Positions 10,801 through 15,964 of a stretch of 20,322 nt of DNA are shown here, one piece after another. Source of the DNA: a virus; the IMG/VR virus record IMGVR_UViG_3300021959_004014, positions 1 through 20,322 of that record. One strand, 5' to 3'. The notes beneath the pieces are model-generated. The model was given only the letters and a program-made list of their open reading frames with translations, was not told where the DNA came from and made no database searches. Every line of letters begins with the position of its first letter. Position 1 is the stretch's first letter. The translations under genes were made by a program, and so were the position numbers.

Positions 10801-10977
10801 AGTGAAGACACTACAGTTGCACCAGCAGAATCTAATAATCAATTTAAAGAATACAAATATAGTGCAAGTGCAATACCTGATTTCACAGCATTTCAAATTA
10901 AGATTGTTATGAAAGGTACTAATTCAGCACATGCACCTAGAGTAAAAGATTTAAGAGGAATAGCTTTGGCGGTATAA
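4843..10977 (+). CDS. Giant virion structural protein, DUF4815 type
   Basis: 2044 residues, the largest gene here. The N-terminus (YYDDFNESKNFHRILFRPSF, then QARELTQSQSILQNQVERV) is the hallmark of DUF4815 proteins of T4-like cyanophages and other tailed phages; RRTFDESGDYAVRDF (~289-303) and GKAYVKGYEIETIGTTF (~338-354) belong to the same region. A mosaic of beta modules follows: TGQTSG at 101, GETITGST near 481, an HSLKEGQQVTISSVAGM unit from His523 resembling the FCCH-like domain seen in phage tail proteins, GETITGGT near 599, and a GTAVTGFGTLF unit near 665. A charged helical stretch (IGRLEKRIENIEYYTQLSLL) lies around 1115. The later core has WNEWQDNWVG (~1306), GDRVLNVAFIPFIRSR (~1375), WWDPLAQTFLIDD (from 1528) and a second NHGMHG...VTISG unit (~1722). 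Probably a baseplate-peripheral or fibre-connector protein; the exact role is unknown. Confidence 0.85.
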   Translation: MPSPTDFNLSPYYDDFNESKNFHRILFRPSFAVQARELTQSQSILQNQVERVSDHLFEKGAMVIPGEIGYNINYYAVKLTSFTDSAAVGVTLADFNNLQLTGQTSGVVAKVINISATDGTDPNTLFVQYETSGTNNSSTKFTDGETISVSTTLQGVVTTVSAVVNTCATGSAAYIAEGVYYINGFHVEVAEQTLILEKYSNTPSYRVGLLVAETFETPNDDQSLNDNAQGTSNLNAPGAHRFKITLTLTKKTLAATDDANFVELLRLKAGILQNQVRTTDYAVLEDTLARRTFDESGDYAVRDFDLDIREHLKSGNNRGIYTSANGGLETKLALGLGAGKAYVKGYEIETIGTTFINLNKARDFDTQNNFTTKFDVGNYVNVTNIFGSPDVGFVSGSTEAFKRINFYDTLTSARGTENAGSGGSITSIGRAKSKGFQYVTGAASAYTFASSSLTSAIYRHYMFDINMFTHLNVTTNTAFTTGETITGSTSNATGTVESITTATSATISGATAANPVVITATAHSLKEGQQVTISSVAGMTELNGNVYTVRNPAANTFQLYATDGISSIDGTGFTSYTSGGTATHGVLVLSSTNGSFVTGETITGGTSSNTAIIQADAVGLKGVRQYDFSATKQIGMAGTPAYTADVSRSSSYGESLQITGNITVANSGTAVTGFGTLFNTELKIGDEITISTDAGGTVTRIVEAIISNTSLTLSAAVGGSDVSTKSVATRNRAKLQDSNKNVSIFKLPNEAVKTLKTTSNSGITDTNFKVRRQFIKQLSSGSGQISAGTNETFASLSEGDYTVSIKAIGSASSGANGNILSLTGNNADGNPIFTLSGSPTGKTLDLDFGTAYADAELKIIATVNRSVAGSKTKTLNTGSTVAVSTQATIESGVIGLAKADVYKINNVYMSPDFSTAATTSHTDITSRFELDTGQRDNFYDIGRIKLKTGELTPTGRLLVNFDYFSHGSGDYFDVDSYSGVVNYADIPEYKSDTTGQSFQLRDCLDFRPRVDDASTINSGGQDRSFDGTGASTVDVVKFGDDVTTDFEYYLSRIDKVFLDKDGSFKVVEGASSLDPQVPKNLDGAMHLYTLSLAPYTLSEEEIEIEQIDNRRYTMRDIGRLEKRIENIEYYTQLSLLETQTQQLQIQDADGFDRFKNGFIVDNFTGHGIGDVGNLDYRIAMDMASGEARPICKTDSVQLIEADNDGTAILSTDRTDNNYQKTGDLITLPYTEQTLIDQPFASKFLNVNPFNVFTWVGTVELDPPGDEWKETERVPELVVNQQGMFDTMAANLGNPNLTEIQLGTVWNEWQDNWVGRPVESGTRNIGGARREQTFAHGIPRRVLQTQEITSVQQVNQTRTGVRSVFVPQVVRRSMGDRVLNVAFIPFIRSRTVNFTGTRFKPNTRVYPFFENIDISSYVTPTGGSLGGNLVSDANGALSGSFAIPDPTVDSNPRWRTGTRVFRLTSSSTNDLNSEVETAGEGDYSASGSLETVRETIVSTREPRIVRENTTENRTIARTSTRRTDRQVGWWDPLAQTFLIDDKGGVFVTSLDIYFQSKPGATDSQVPVTLQVREVKNGYPSTNILPFSEVSLNPSAVSTSTDASVATTFTFPSPLFIQENTEYAFVLLANSQEYNVYVSRVGQTNLGSDRTISQQPYAGVLFKSQNGSTWTAEQNEDVKFKMKRAEFSNVTGNVTLVNDTLPSKTLKSNPLRTTSGSDVVRVFHKNHGMHGTSNNVTISGLGASTDYNGITGSSINGTYTSISNVTLDSYDIQIADSSTATSTGDVGGSSVVATQNRLYDVAMLNLQTMTVPDTNIGYTIRPTSGKSVHGAETEFSLTSSANAVNVVANDNIYFEAPNMVASEINETNEMAGSKSVFVNCSLTTSNTKVSPVIDTQRISMITIQNRLNSPTSINTPNFKNDEQSSGSSSAAIYCTRPIVLDNPSTALEVRLTSNVRASAEVEVYFRGTSSEEVRDIKELSWTPFNGNGSEDTTVAPAESNNQFKEYKYSASAIPDFTAFQIKIVMKGTNSAHAPRVKDLRGIALAV
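5143..5161 (+). repeat. 19-base direct repeat, copy 2 (start of shared TGQTSG module)
   Basis: Identical to 41-59 and read in the same phase, at residues 101-106 of the giant structural protein. A diverged relative (read as TGQTSSANG) lies near 4636 in gp8. Confidence 0.6.
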
Positions 10978-10978
10978 T

Positions 10979-11206
10979 ATGAGTGCTAGATTAAAAGTAG
11001 AAGGACATACACATTTAGTTAGAGAAGTTACTTCTAGTGGTATTGTTAATACTAACACAACTGAATATGATATTTATATGCAAAGAGTGAGGTCAAGAGA
11101 ACAACATGGCGACCAAATTAGAACAGCGGTAAAAGACATAAATAATCTAAAGAATGAATTAAGAGAAATTAAAGGTTTAATAAAAGAGTTAATCAATGGC
11201 AATTAG
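10979..11206 (+). CDS. Small conserved phage protein with C-terminal coiled coil
   Basis: 75 residues. It starts one base after the giant gene's stop and overlaps the next gene by 11 bases. The N-terminal half (MSARLKVEGHTHLVREVTS, then GIVNTNTTEYDIYMQRVRSR) resembles small proteins found at this place in T4-like cyanophage genomes. The last ~30 residues (AVKDINNLKNELREIKGLIK) have hydrophobic residues in heptad spacing and should form a coiled coil, perhaps for oligomerisation with a fibre or baseplate partner. No ribosome site stronger than AT-rich sequence is visible, so translation may be coupled to the giant gene. Function unknown. Confidence 0.7.
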   Translation: MSARLKVEGHTHLVREVTSSGIVNTNTTEYDIYMQRVRSREQHGDQIRTAVKDINNLKNELREIKGLIKELINGN

Positions 11207-12128
11207 ACAAATATTAGCAACAGATACACTAGAAACTTTTAGAACGCAGTTTAACAATCTAAACTCACAAGATTTTGGTGATATTGCAAACTTAACAGGT
11301 TCAATTACGGCAACTAATCTAGTTGACGCAATGAATGAAACTATTAGTATTGCTACATCTACGGCTGGTTTTAAAATTGAAGACGCCTCATCAACACAAC
11401 AGTTAATTGGTGGTGGTGATGTTTTAAGAATATTTGGTACTTCAAATGAAATTGAAGCTGTTGTTAGTGCAGTTGACACATTAACAATTGGATTACCTAG
11501 TGCAGTTTCTATCACAACCTCTGTTACAGCACCAACTGTATCAACTGGTAATATGTCTTTAACAAATGGCTCTATTACAGACTCAAGTGGTTCAATATCT
11601 TTTGGTGATGAAAACTTAACTACAACTGGTACAATCACAGGTAATAGTATTACAGGTACGGGTGGTACACATACATTAGGTACTATACAGTTTTCAGGTA
11701 ACACAATCAATTCTACTGATTCAACTACTTTATTAATTGATGACTCTGTAGCTCTATCGGCAGGAAAAACATTAACATTAGATAAAATTTCATCAGCAAA
11801 CACATTTATTGATTTTGGTGCAATTAATTTATCGACAGACGGCCATTATTATACGGCAACAACCGGAACAGGTGGTTTTATATTTGAGGGTTCTACACCT
11901 GATAGTTCAGAAACTTCATTATATGCAATCGACCCAACAGCTGATAGAACAATTGCTCTACCAGACGAATCAGGAACAATTATTACAACAGGTTCAACAG
12001 ACGCTATTACAGAGTCAATGATGGCACCAGATTCCATTGGTCAAAATGAGTTTAAAACTCTAGTAACATTACAAATATTAAATTCATCTGGTACTGTATT
12101 AAAGACATTGTATGGCGCTGGTGCTTAA
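11196..12128 (+). CDS. Fibre-like virion structural protein
   Basis: 310 residues. The N-terminus (MAIRQILATDTLETFRTQFN, then FGDIANLTGSITATNLVDAM) is of a type I recognise from T4-like cyanophage structural proteins and has a short helix likely to serve in attachment or trimerisation. The rest is Ser/Thr/Gly-rich short-period sequence typical of fibre shafts, with alternations such as GTITGNSITGTGGTHTLGTI at ~142-161. A stretch at ~249-268 (DRTIALPDESGTIITTGSTD) resembles a frequent phage fibre phrase in which predicted values are followed by ALPD-x-SGT. It overlaps the preceding gene by 11 bases. No enzymatic motif is visible, and no chaperone or receptor-binding tip is evident. Confidence 0.72.
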   Translation: MAIRQILATDTLETFRTQFNNLNSQDFGDIANLTGSITATNLVDAMNETISIATSTAGFKIEDASSTQQLIGGGDVLRIFGTSNEIEAVVSAVDTLTIGLPSAVSITTSVTAPTVSTGNMSLTNGSITDSSGSISFGDENLTTTGTITGNSITGTGGTHTLGTIQFSGNTINSTDSTTLLIDDSVALSAGKTLTLDKISSANTFIDFGAINLSTDGHYYTATTGTGGFIFEGSTPDSSETSLYAIDPTADRTIALPDESGTIITTGSTDAITESMMAPDSIGQNEFKTLVTLQILNSSGTVLKTLYGAGA

Positions 12129-12143
12129 AAATGGGATTAAATC

Positions 12144-13079
12144 ATGTCAGTAAGGGCTCCGTTATACAACAATGCAGGCAACATTCAAGAAATGTCAACA
12201 GCTATGGTGGGCGAAATTGTCGACCAAATTGTATATCAATATTCATTAAATCCTAGTGTAGCTTTATCTGTTGTTGGTTCAGGTGGTTCTTTAGACGCCA
12301 TTACTGATACTAGAAAACAGGCAGGCGCAGCTTCATCAAGTGCAACGGCATTCCCTAGTGAGGCGACAACAGCCGAGCCAAGCACAGTAACCGTAACATA
12401 CGATAAGTTAACTTCAACAAGTTCTTCGGTATCACCTACTGCTGACACAGGTACAACTTGGCCTCTATATTATAATTCAAGTGGTCAAATTCAAGCAATG
12501 AATTTACAAGATGTAAAAGATACCTTTTTACACCCAGCAATAGATTTGTTGTCTGCTGGCACAACTACATCACAACAAGCAGGCACACATTGGATATCAG
12601 CAAATACGAGTGAAACAGGTTCGACAAGAGTCTCTGCTACACCTATATTTTCAGATACAAGAGCCGATACAGCAGCTTATACAGCAGGTGGTATTGGAGA
12701 AACATTAGACCAACCTACAACAATAACAAACTATTATCTATATACAGTTGACGGTTCAGATACATCATATACTGCTCCGTTTTTTATGAACGCTGGAAAC
12801 AATTTACAAATTTTCCCAGAAGCAACTTTTGAATCTTTAATACAAGAATGGATAAGATATACAGCGGCCTCTTCAACTGACGGTTATAGTATAAGTTATA
12901 ACATAGGTACTTCAGGTACAGGTAACACAAGAGGTTCTGGTATGGCAGATACAATTTTAAATGGTTCAGGTAATTACCAAACAAGATTTGTAAACGCAGA
13001 CGATTATAGAGCGCAAGAGTTTCCAAACGGTTCAGTCGTAACAGCAAACACATATTATTTGAGAATTAATAAATCGTAA
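12144..13079 (+). CDS. Virion structural protein made of three ~100-residue repeats
   Basis: 311 residues. A header motif recurs three times: APLYNNAGNIQEM at residues 5-17, WPLYYNSSGQIQAM at 106-119 and APFFMNAGNNLQIF at 211-224, a period of 101 and 105 residues. Each header is followed by a helix-like stretch (VGEIVDQIVYQYSL; LQDVKDTFLHPAIDLL; ATFESLIQEWIRYTA) and then a Ser/Thr-rich beta segment ending in an aromatic strand (TVTVTYDKL; TNYYLYTVDG; NTYYLRINKS). The whole chain is thus a triplicated domain. The N-terminal sequence (IVYQYSLNPSVALSVVGSGG) resembles structural proteins of T4-like cyanophages. It lies 15 bases after a fibre gene and is the last clear virion gene before the metabolic block. 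Its role in the particle is unknown. Confidence 0.75.
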   Translation: MSVRAPLYNNAGNIQEMSTAMVGEIVDQIVYQYSLNPSVALSVVGSGGSLDAITDTRKQAGAASSSATAFPSEATTAEPSTVTVTYDKLTSTSSSVSPTADTGTTWPLYYNSSGQIQAMNLQDVKDTFLHPAIDLLSAGTTTSQQAGTHWISANTSETGSTRVSATPIFSDTRADTAAYTAGGIGETLDQPTTITNYYLYTVDGSDTSYTAPFFMNAGNNLQIFPEATFESLIQEWIRYTAASSTDGYSISYNIGTSGTGNTRGSGMADTILNGSGNYQTRFVNADDYRAQEFPNGSVVTANTYYLRINKS

Positions 13080-13085
13080 TGAAAA

Positions 13086-13817
13086 ATGAATATATTATTA
13101 ACAGGACATAAAGGCTTTATTGGCAATAGGTTATTACAATACCTACAAGAAAAAGACCATACAATTATCACATTAGATAAGTTAACAGGACATGATATTA
13201 TGTCTTGTGATTTTCCTCACAATATAGAAACAGTAATACATTTAGCAGGTTTATCTGGCGTGAGAGATAGTTTAGATAAACCAACAGAATATTGGAAAAC
13301 AAATGTAATAGGAAGTCAGAGAATATTTGATTTCTATAAAACTAAAAGAGTTATCTATGCAAGTTCATCAACTGCTTATGAACCTTGGCAAAATCCATAT
13401 GCTATGAGTAAGTATGCTATGGAACAACTAGAACATCCTAATAGTCTAGGTATGAGATTTACAACTGTCTATGGACCTGGTGCCAGAGAAACAATGTTAA
13501 TACCTAAAATATTAAGGAATGACATACAATATTTAAATGTAAATCATATAAGAGATTTTATACATGTTGATGATGTCGTATCAGCAATAGATACCGTTTT
13601 ACATAATGATGTAAGAGGTGTTATAGATGTCGGTACATGCATATCTAATAAACTTGTTGATATTGCAGATTATTTTAAAATTGATTACGAAAGCAGGATT
13701 GCTGATGAAACTGAAAGATTGGACAATACGGCCAATACAGAAATACTAAATAGTCTTGGCTGGTATGCAAAAACAAATTTATATAATTATATAGAGGAGA
13801 ATAAAAATGTTCAATAA
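13086..13817 (+). CDS. NAD-dependent sugar epimerase/dehydratase (extended SDR), shortened
   Basis: 243 residues, cytoplasmic. Nucleotide-binding Rossmann start MNILLTGHKGFIG with G7-x2-G10-x2-G13; HLAGLSGVRDS near 55-65 is the usual second glycine/Asp region; ASSSTAY at 92-98 supplies the catalytic Ser/Thr; Tyr105 and Lys109 form the YxxxK pair (YAMSK); RFTTVYGPGA and RDFIHVDDVV are typical of GalE/dehydratase relatives acting on nucleotide sugars. Members usually have 300-350 residues. Here only about ten residues separate the Ser/Thr strand from the catalytic Tyr, against about 25 in GalE, and the C-terminal substrate domain is also short. Substrate unknown; a nucleotide-diphosphate sugar is the natural guess. 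It follows the structural genes after six bases without an obvious Shine-Dalgarno and overlaps the next gene by 11 bases. Confidence 0.85.
   Translation: MNILLTGHKGFIGNRLLQYLQEKDHTIITLDKLTGHDIMSCDFPHNIETVIHLAGLSGVRDSLDKPTEYWKTNVIGSQRIFDFYKTKRVIYASSSTAYEPWQNPYAMSKYAMEQLEHPNSLGMRFTTVYGPGARETMLIPKILRNDIQYLNVNHIRDFIHVDDVVSAIDTVLHNDVRGVIDVGTCISNKLVDIADYFKIDYESRIADETERLDNTANTEILNSLGWYAKTNLYNYIEENKNVQ
13794..13799 (+). promoter_or_regulatory. Ribosome binding site GAGGAG for the gene at 13807
   Basis: GAGGAG lies inside the 3' end of the epimerase gene, 7 bases before the ATG at 13807. It supports that overlapping start. Confidence 0.65.
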
Positions 13818-14292
13818 AGATAACTTCATAGAAGCTTCATTTATAGACAATGATAGAAAGAATATTGAAGTATTAACAAAGAGTGATGACGGTAAAAATT
13901 TAATACCTACAATTATACCGTATGACGAAAACAACCATATGTTCAAAGAGCTTATGGAGTTAATTACGATAGACAAATTACACGAAGACACACATAATAA
14001 GAAAAAAGAAGAAGGTAGATTATTTGAAGAGCAGGTGATGAGAATTGCCAAAGATAGTGGTATGCTATCTTCTATTGCTAAAGAAGAAGGCAATGATGAA
14101 TACTTTAAAAATATTCTTGACGCTATAGTAAAACAACAAGATAATGAAGACCATTTGTTTGCCTTGAAAATAGCTGCATTTGAAAACATAAAAAAAGTTA
14201 GTGAATCTGATAATGTAGAAGGTAAAAAGAAAATTCGACAAGCAAAAAATAAAATTGAATTTTTTAGAGCCGTCTTTGACATGATTGAGTAA
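13807..14292 (+). CDS. Conserved T4-like phage protein of unknown function
   Basis: 161 residues, highly charged and mostly helical. It begins MFNKDNFIEASFIDNDRKNI and continues with IPYDENNHMFKELMELITID, a Lys/Glu-rich segment (KKKEEGRLFEEQVMRIA) and a C-terminal RQAKNKIEFFRAVFDMIE. The overall pattern resembles a protein found near structural genes in marine T4-like phages, to which I cannot assign a function. It has a good ribosome site and overlaps the epimerase by 11 bases. It shows no sugar-enzyme motif, so it looks like a resident phage gene interleaved with the metabolic block rather than part of the pathway. No membrane segment or signal peptide. Confidence 0.65.
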   Translation: MFNKDNFIEASFIDNDRKNIEVLTKSDDGKNLIPTIIPYDENNHMFKELMELITIDKLHEDTHNKKKEEGRLFEEQVMRIAKDSGMLSSIAKEEGNDEYFKNILDAIVKQQDNEDHLFALKIAAFENIKKVSESDNVEGKKKIRQAKNKIEFFRAVFDMIE

Positions 14293-14297
14293 CATGA

Positions 14298-15158
14298 ATG
14301 AATATAGTATGTACAGGTAAACCTGGTGACGGATTATTAAGATATAGTTATGAGCATTGTTGTTATTTAAATAATCAAGGTGTAAAAAGTCGTGTTATTA
14401 TTATACCTCATCCTGATTTTACAAAAGATGATTACACAAAATCTCTTAAAGACCAATATAAGACATATGAAAATGTGGTGTTTGATGATTATACACCAGC
14501 CTCTAGTGAAATAACATTTGTTTTAGGTAGAAGTATGATTACTTTGCCATACCTAGACAGACACAAATACACAAAAGACCAACTGTTAACTCTACGATTA
14601 TTATTTAAGAATAACATTGTAGCAGTCTATTCAGAAAACCATCCTAAAGATTACCAATTAGCGTTAGAGTATTTTAAACCTAAAAAGGTTTATGACTTAT
14701 GCGACCATGATGTTTATCCAAACGGTGTCGGTATTCAGTATGAAAAAATAATTAACTTTGATGAATATAAACCTATTGTAAAAGATATACAATATAAACA
14801 TTTGTTTTTAGGTACAAATGAGATATATTACAAAGAGATTGAAAAACATATTGACAAATATCCAGACCATGGTATTGTTACATACAACAAAAAGTGGATT
14901 AATCCTAAATTAAATAATCTATTTGCACCTATTGAAAATATATTAGGTAAATTTGAAACATATGTTTATACAAAACCTAACTTTGACCCAGCGCCTAGAC
15001 TATTTGTAGAGTTTAAATGGTTAGGTAAAAATGTAGAGTATGTAAGAGATATGAATATAAAAGATGGTGGTCCTGTTTACTGGAATAGGCCTACGCCCAC
15101 GGAACAGATATATAAAAACAATATAAATATACTTGTAAGTTTAATAAAGAGTATATGA
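14298..15158 (+). CDS. Possible glycosyltransferase (GT-B-like), tentative
   Basis: 286 residues, starting 5 bases after the previous stop. A nearby ATG at 14294 is in another frame and closes after eight codons. The N-terminus MNIVCTGKPGDGLLRY has the glycine-rich first-strand look of GT-B enzymes. The C-terminal part, ETYVYTKPNFDPAPRLFVEF then KWLGKNVEYVRD, resembles the donor-binding region of that fold, where a Pro-rich stretch and an acidic residue contact the nucleotide sugar (the PAPRLFVEFKWLG stretch centres on ~235). No catalytic residue can be named. Its stop overlaps the next start (ATGA at 15155-15158). If a glycosyltransferase, it would attach the sugar made by the neighbouring enzymes. 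An unrelated function is quite possible. Confidence 0.4.
   Translation: MNIVCTGKPGDGLLRYSYEHCCYLNNQGVKSRVIIIPHPDFTKDDYTKSLKDQYKTYENVVFDDYTPASSEITFVLGRSMITLPYLDRHKYTKDQLLTLRLLFKNNIVAVYSENHPKDYQLALEYFKPKKVYDLCDHDVYPNGVGIQYEKIINFDEYKPIVKDIQYKHLFLGTNEIYYKEIEKHIDKYPDHGIVTYNKKWINPKLNNLFAPIENILGKFETYVYTKPNFDPAPRLFVEFKWLGKNVEYVRDMNIKDGGPVYWNRPTPTEQIYKNNINILVSLIKSI
15122..15129 (+). promoter_or_regulatory. T4-type late promoter box TATAAATA inside preceding gene
   Basis: An exact TATAAATA lies within the last codons of the 14298 gene, 25 bases before the ATG at 15155. The spacing matches the boxes at 1052 (23) and 3341 (24). As it is inside AT-rich coding sequence it could be chance; the conserved distance is the main argument for it. 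Confidence 0.5.
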
Positions 15159-15964
15159 TGAAGAAAAAATTAATAGTGAGTGGTTGTAGTTTTACTGATA
15201 AGAATTTTCAATCGTTGTCAGCACCAGATGTTGATTGTTCCTTTCCTAAATGGCCAGAGTTATTAGCCGAAAAATTAAATATGGATTGTATTAATTTAGG
15301 CGCTAATGGTGCCGGAAATAATTACATCTATAGCACATTACTAGAAGAAATTACAAGAACACCAAAAGATGAAATTGGTTTGGTATTAGCAGCTTGGTCA
15401 CAAGTACATAGAGAAGACTATGAAACTTTTGTTAAATTAACACCAGCTAAAATTAGTCATTCGGATAAATTTCATAAAAATATGATGTGGAGAAACAAAA
15501 GACTGGGTAGAAATGGTGATATATTTTATTGGATAAAAGACACACTTCGTCATTATATCTCACTTGAAAATTTGTGTAAAAGGTATAATTTATCATATAA
15601 ACAATTTCAAATGATATCACCTTTTCAAGGATATCTTAAAGGTTTATCTAAAACTGATTATGAAATTGTACAAAATTTAGATACTCCTAATTTTGAAAAA
15701 AATTATAAGTACGATAATGTTACAGATAAAGATTATATGAATTGTATTAATTTATTTTTAGAATATGAGAAACTTATAGACACTAAAAATTTTATAGGTT
15801 ATCCACCATCAAAAGGTTTCGGAGGACACACTATAGAAGATAAAACTCTTTTTTACAAAAACGGAGATAATAGAAACGATTTAATAATATCAAAATATGA
15901 TTTTCATCCAAATGGAAAAGGACATGAAAAAATAGCGGAGTTTATATATGACAGGTTGGGATAA
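15155..15964 (+). CDS. SGNH/GDSL-like hydrolase or acyltransferase
   Basis: 269 residues. The start overlaps the previous stop in ATGA; a second ATG follows directly at 15158, so the protein may be one residue shorter. Block I is SGCSFT with Ser12 as candidate nucleophile. INLGANGAGNNYIYS at 47-60 supplies conserved Gly/Asn residues of the later blocks. The C-terminal YDFHPNGKGH at 248-257 offers Asp249 and His251 in the catalytic Asp/His position, though as D-x-H rather than the usual D-x-x-H. The family includes esterases that remove, and acyltransferases that add, O-acyl groups on sugars, which suits the surrounding genes. The region after ~90 is rich in Lys, Asn and Phe and is not conserved to my eye. 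No signal peptide, so cytoplasmic. It overlaps the aminotransferase gene by 17 bases. Confidence 0.7.
   Translation: MMKKKLIVSGCSFTDKNFQSLSAPDVDCSFPKWPELLAEKLNMDCINLGANGAGNNYIYSTLLEEITRTPKDEIGLVLAAWSQVHREDYETFVKLTPAKISHSDKFHKNMMWRNKRLGRNGDIFYWIKDTLRHYISLENLCKRYNLSYKQFQMISPFQGYLKGLSKTDYEIVQNLDTPNFEKNYKYDNVTDKDYMNCINLFLEYEKLIDTKNFIGYPPSKGFGGHTIEDKTLFYKNGDNRNDLIISKYDFHPNGKGHEKIAEFIYDRLG
15937..15940 (+). promoter_or_regulatory. Ribosome binding site GGAG deciding the 15948 start
   Basis: GGAG within the SGNH gene ends 7 bases before the ATG at 15948. It supports the start that overlaps the SGNH gene by 17 bases rather than a later one. Confidence 0.6.

Noticed and set aside
11071-11078. TATTTATA, a late promoter box on the minus strand
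   Set aside because: It is inside the small gene at 10979 and no gene on the minus strand follows; such matches are expected by chance in this AT-rich DNA.
11189-11803. Long minus-strand open frame of 204 codons
   Set aside because: It lies antisense to the fibre-like gene at 11196, has a low-complexity Val/Ile/Ser-rich product that mirrors the Thr/Ser/Asn codons opposite, and no neighbour on that strand.
13779-14282. Minus-strand open frame of 167 codons with a hydrophobic, Ser/Leu/Phe-rich product
   Set aside because: It is fully antisense to the well-supported gene at 13807, which has a strong ribosome site; the apparent hydrophobicity comes from complementing Lys/Glu/Asn codons.
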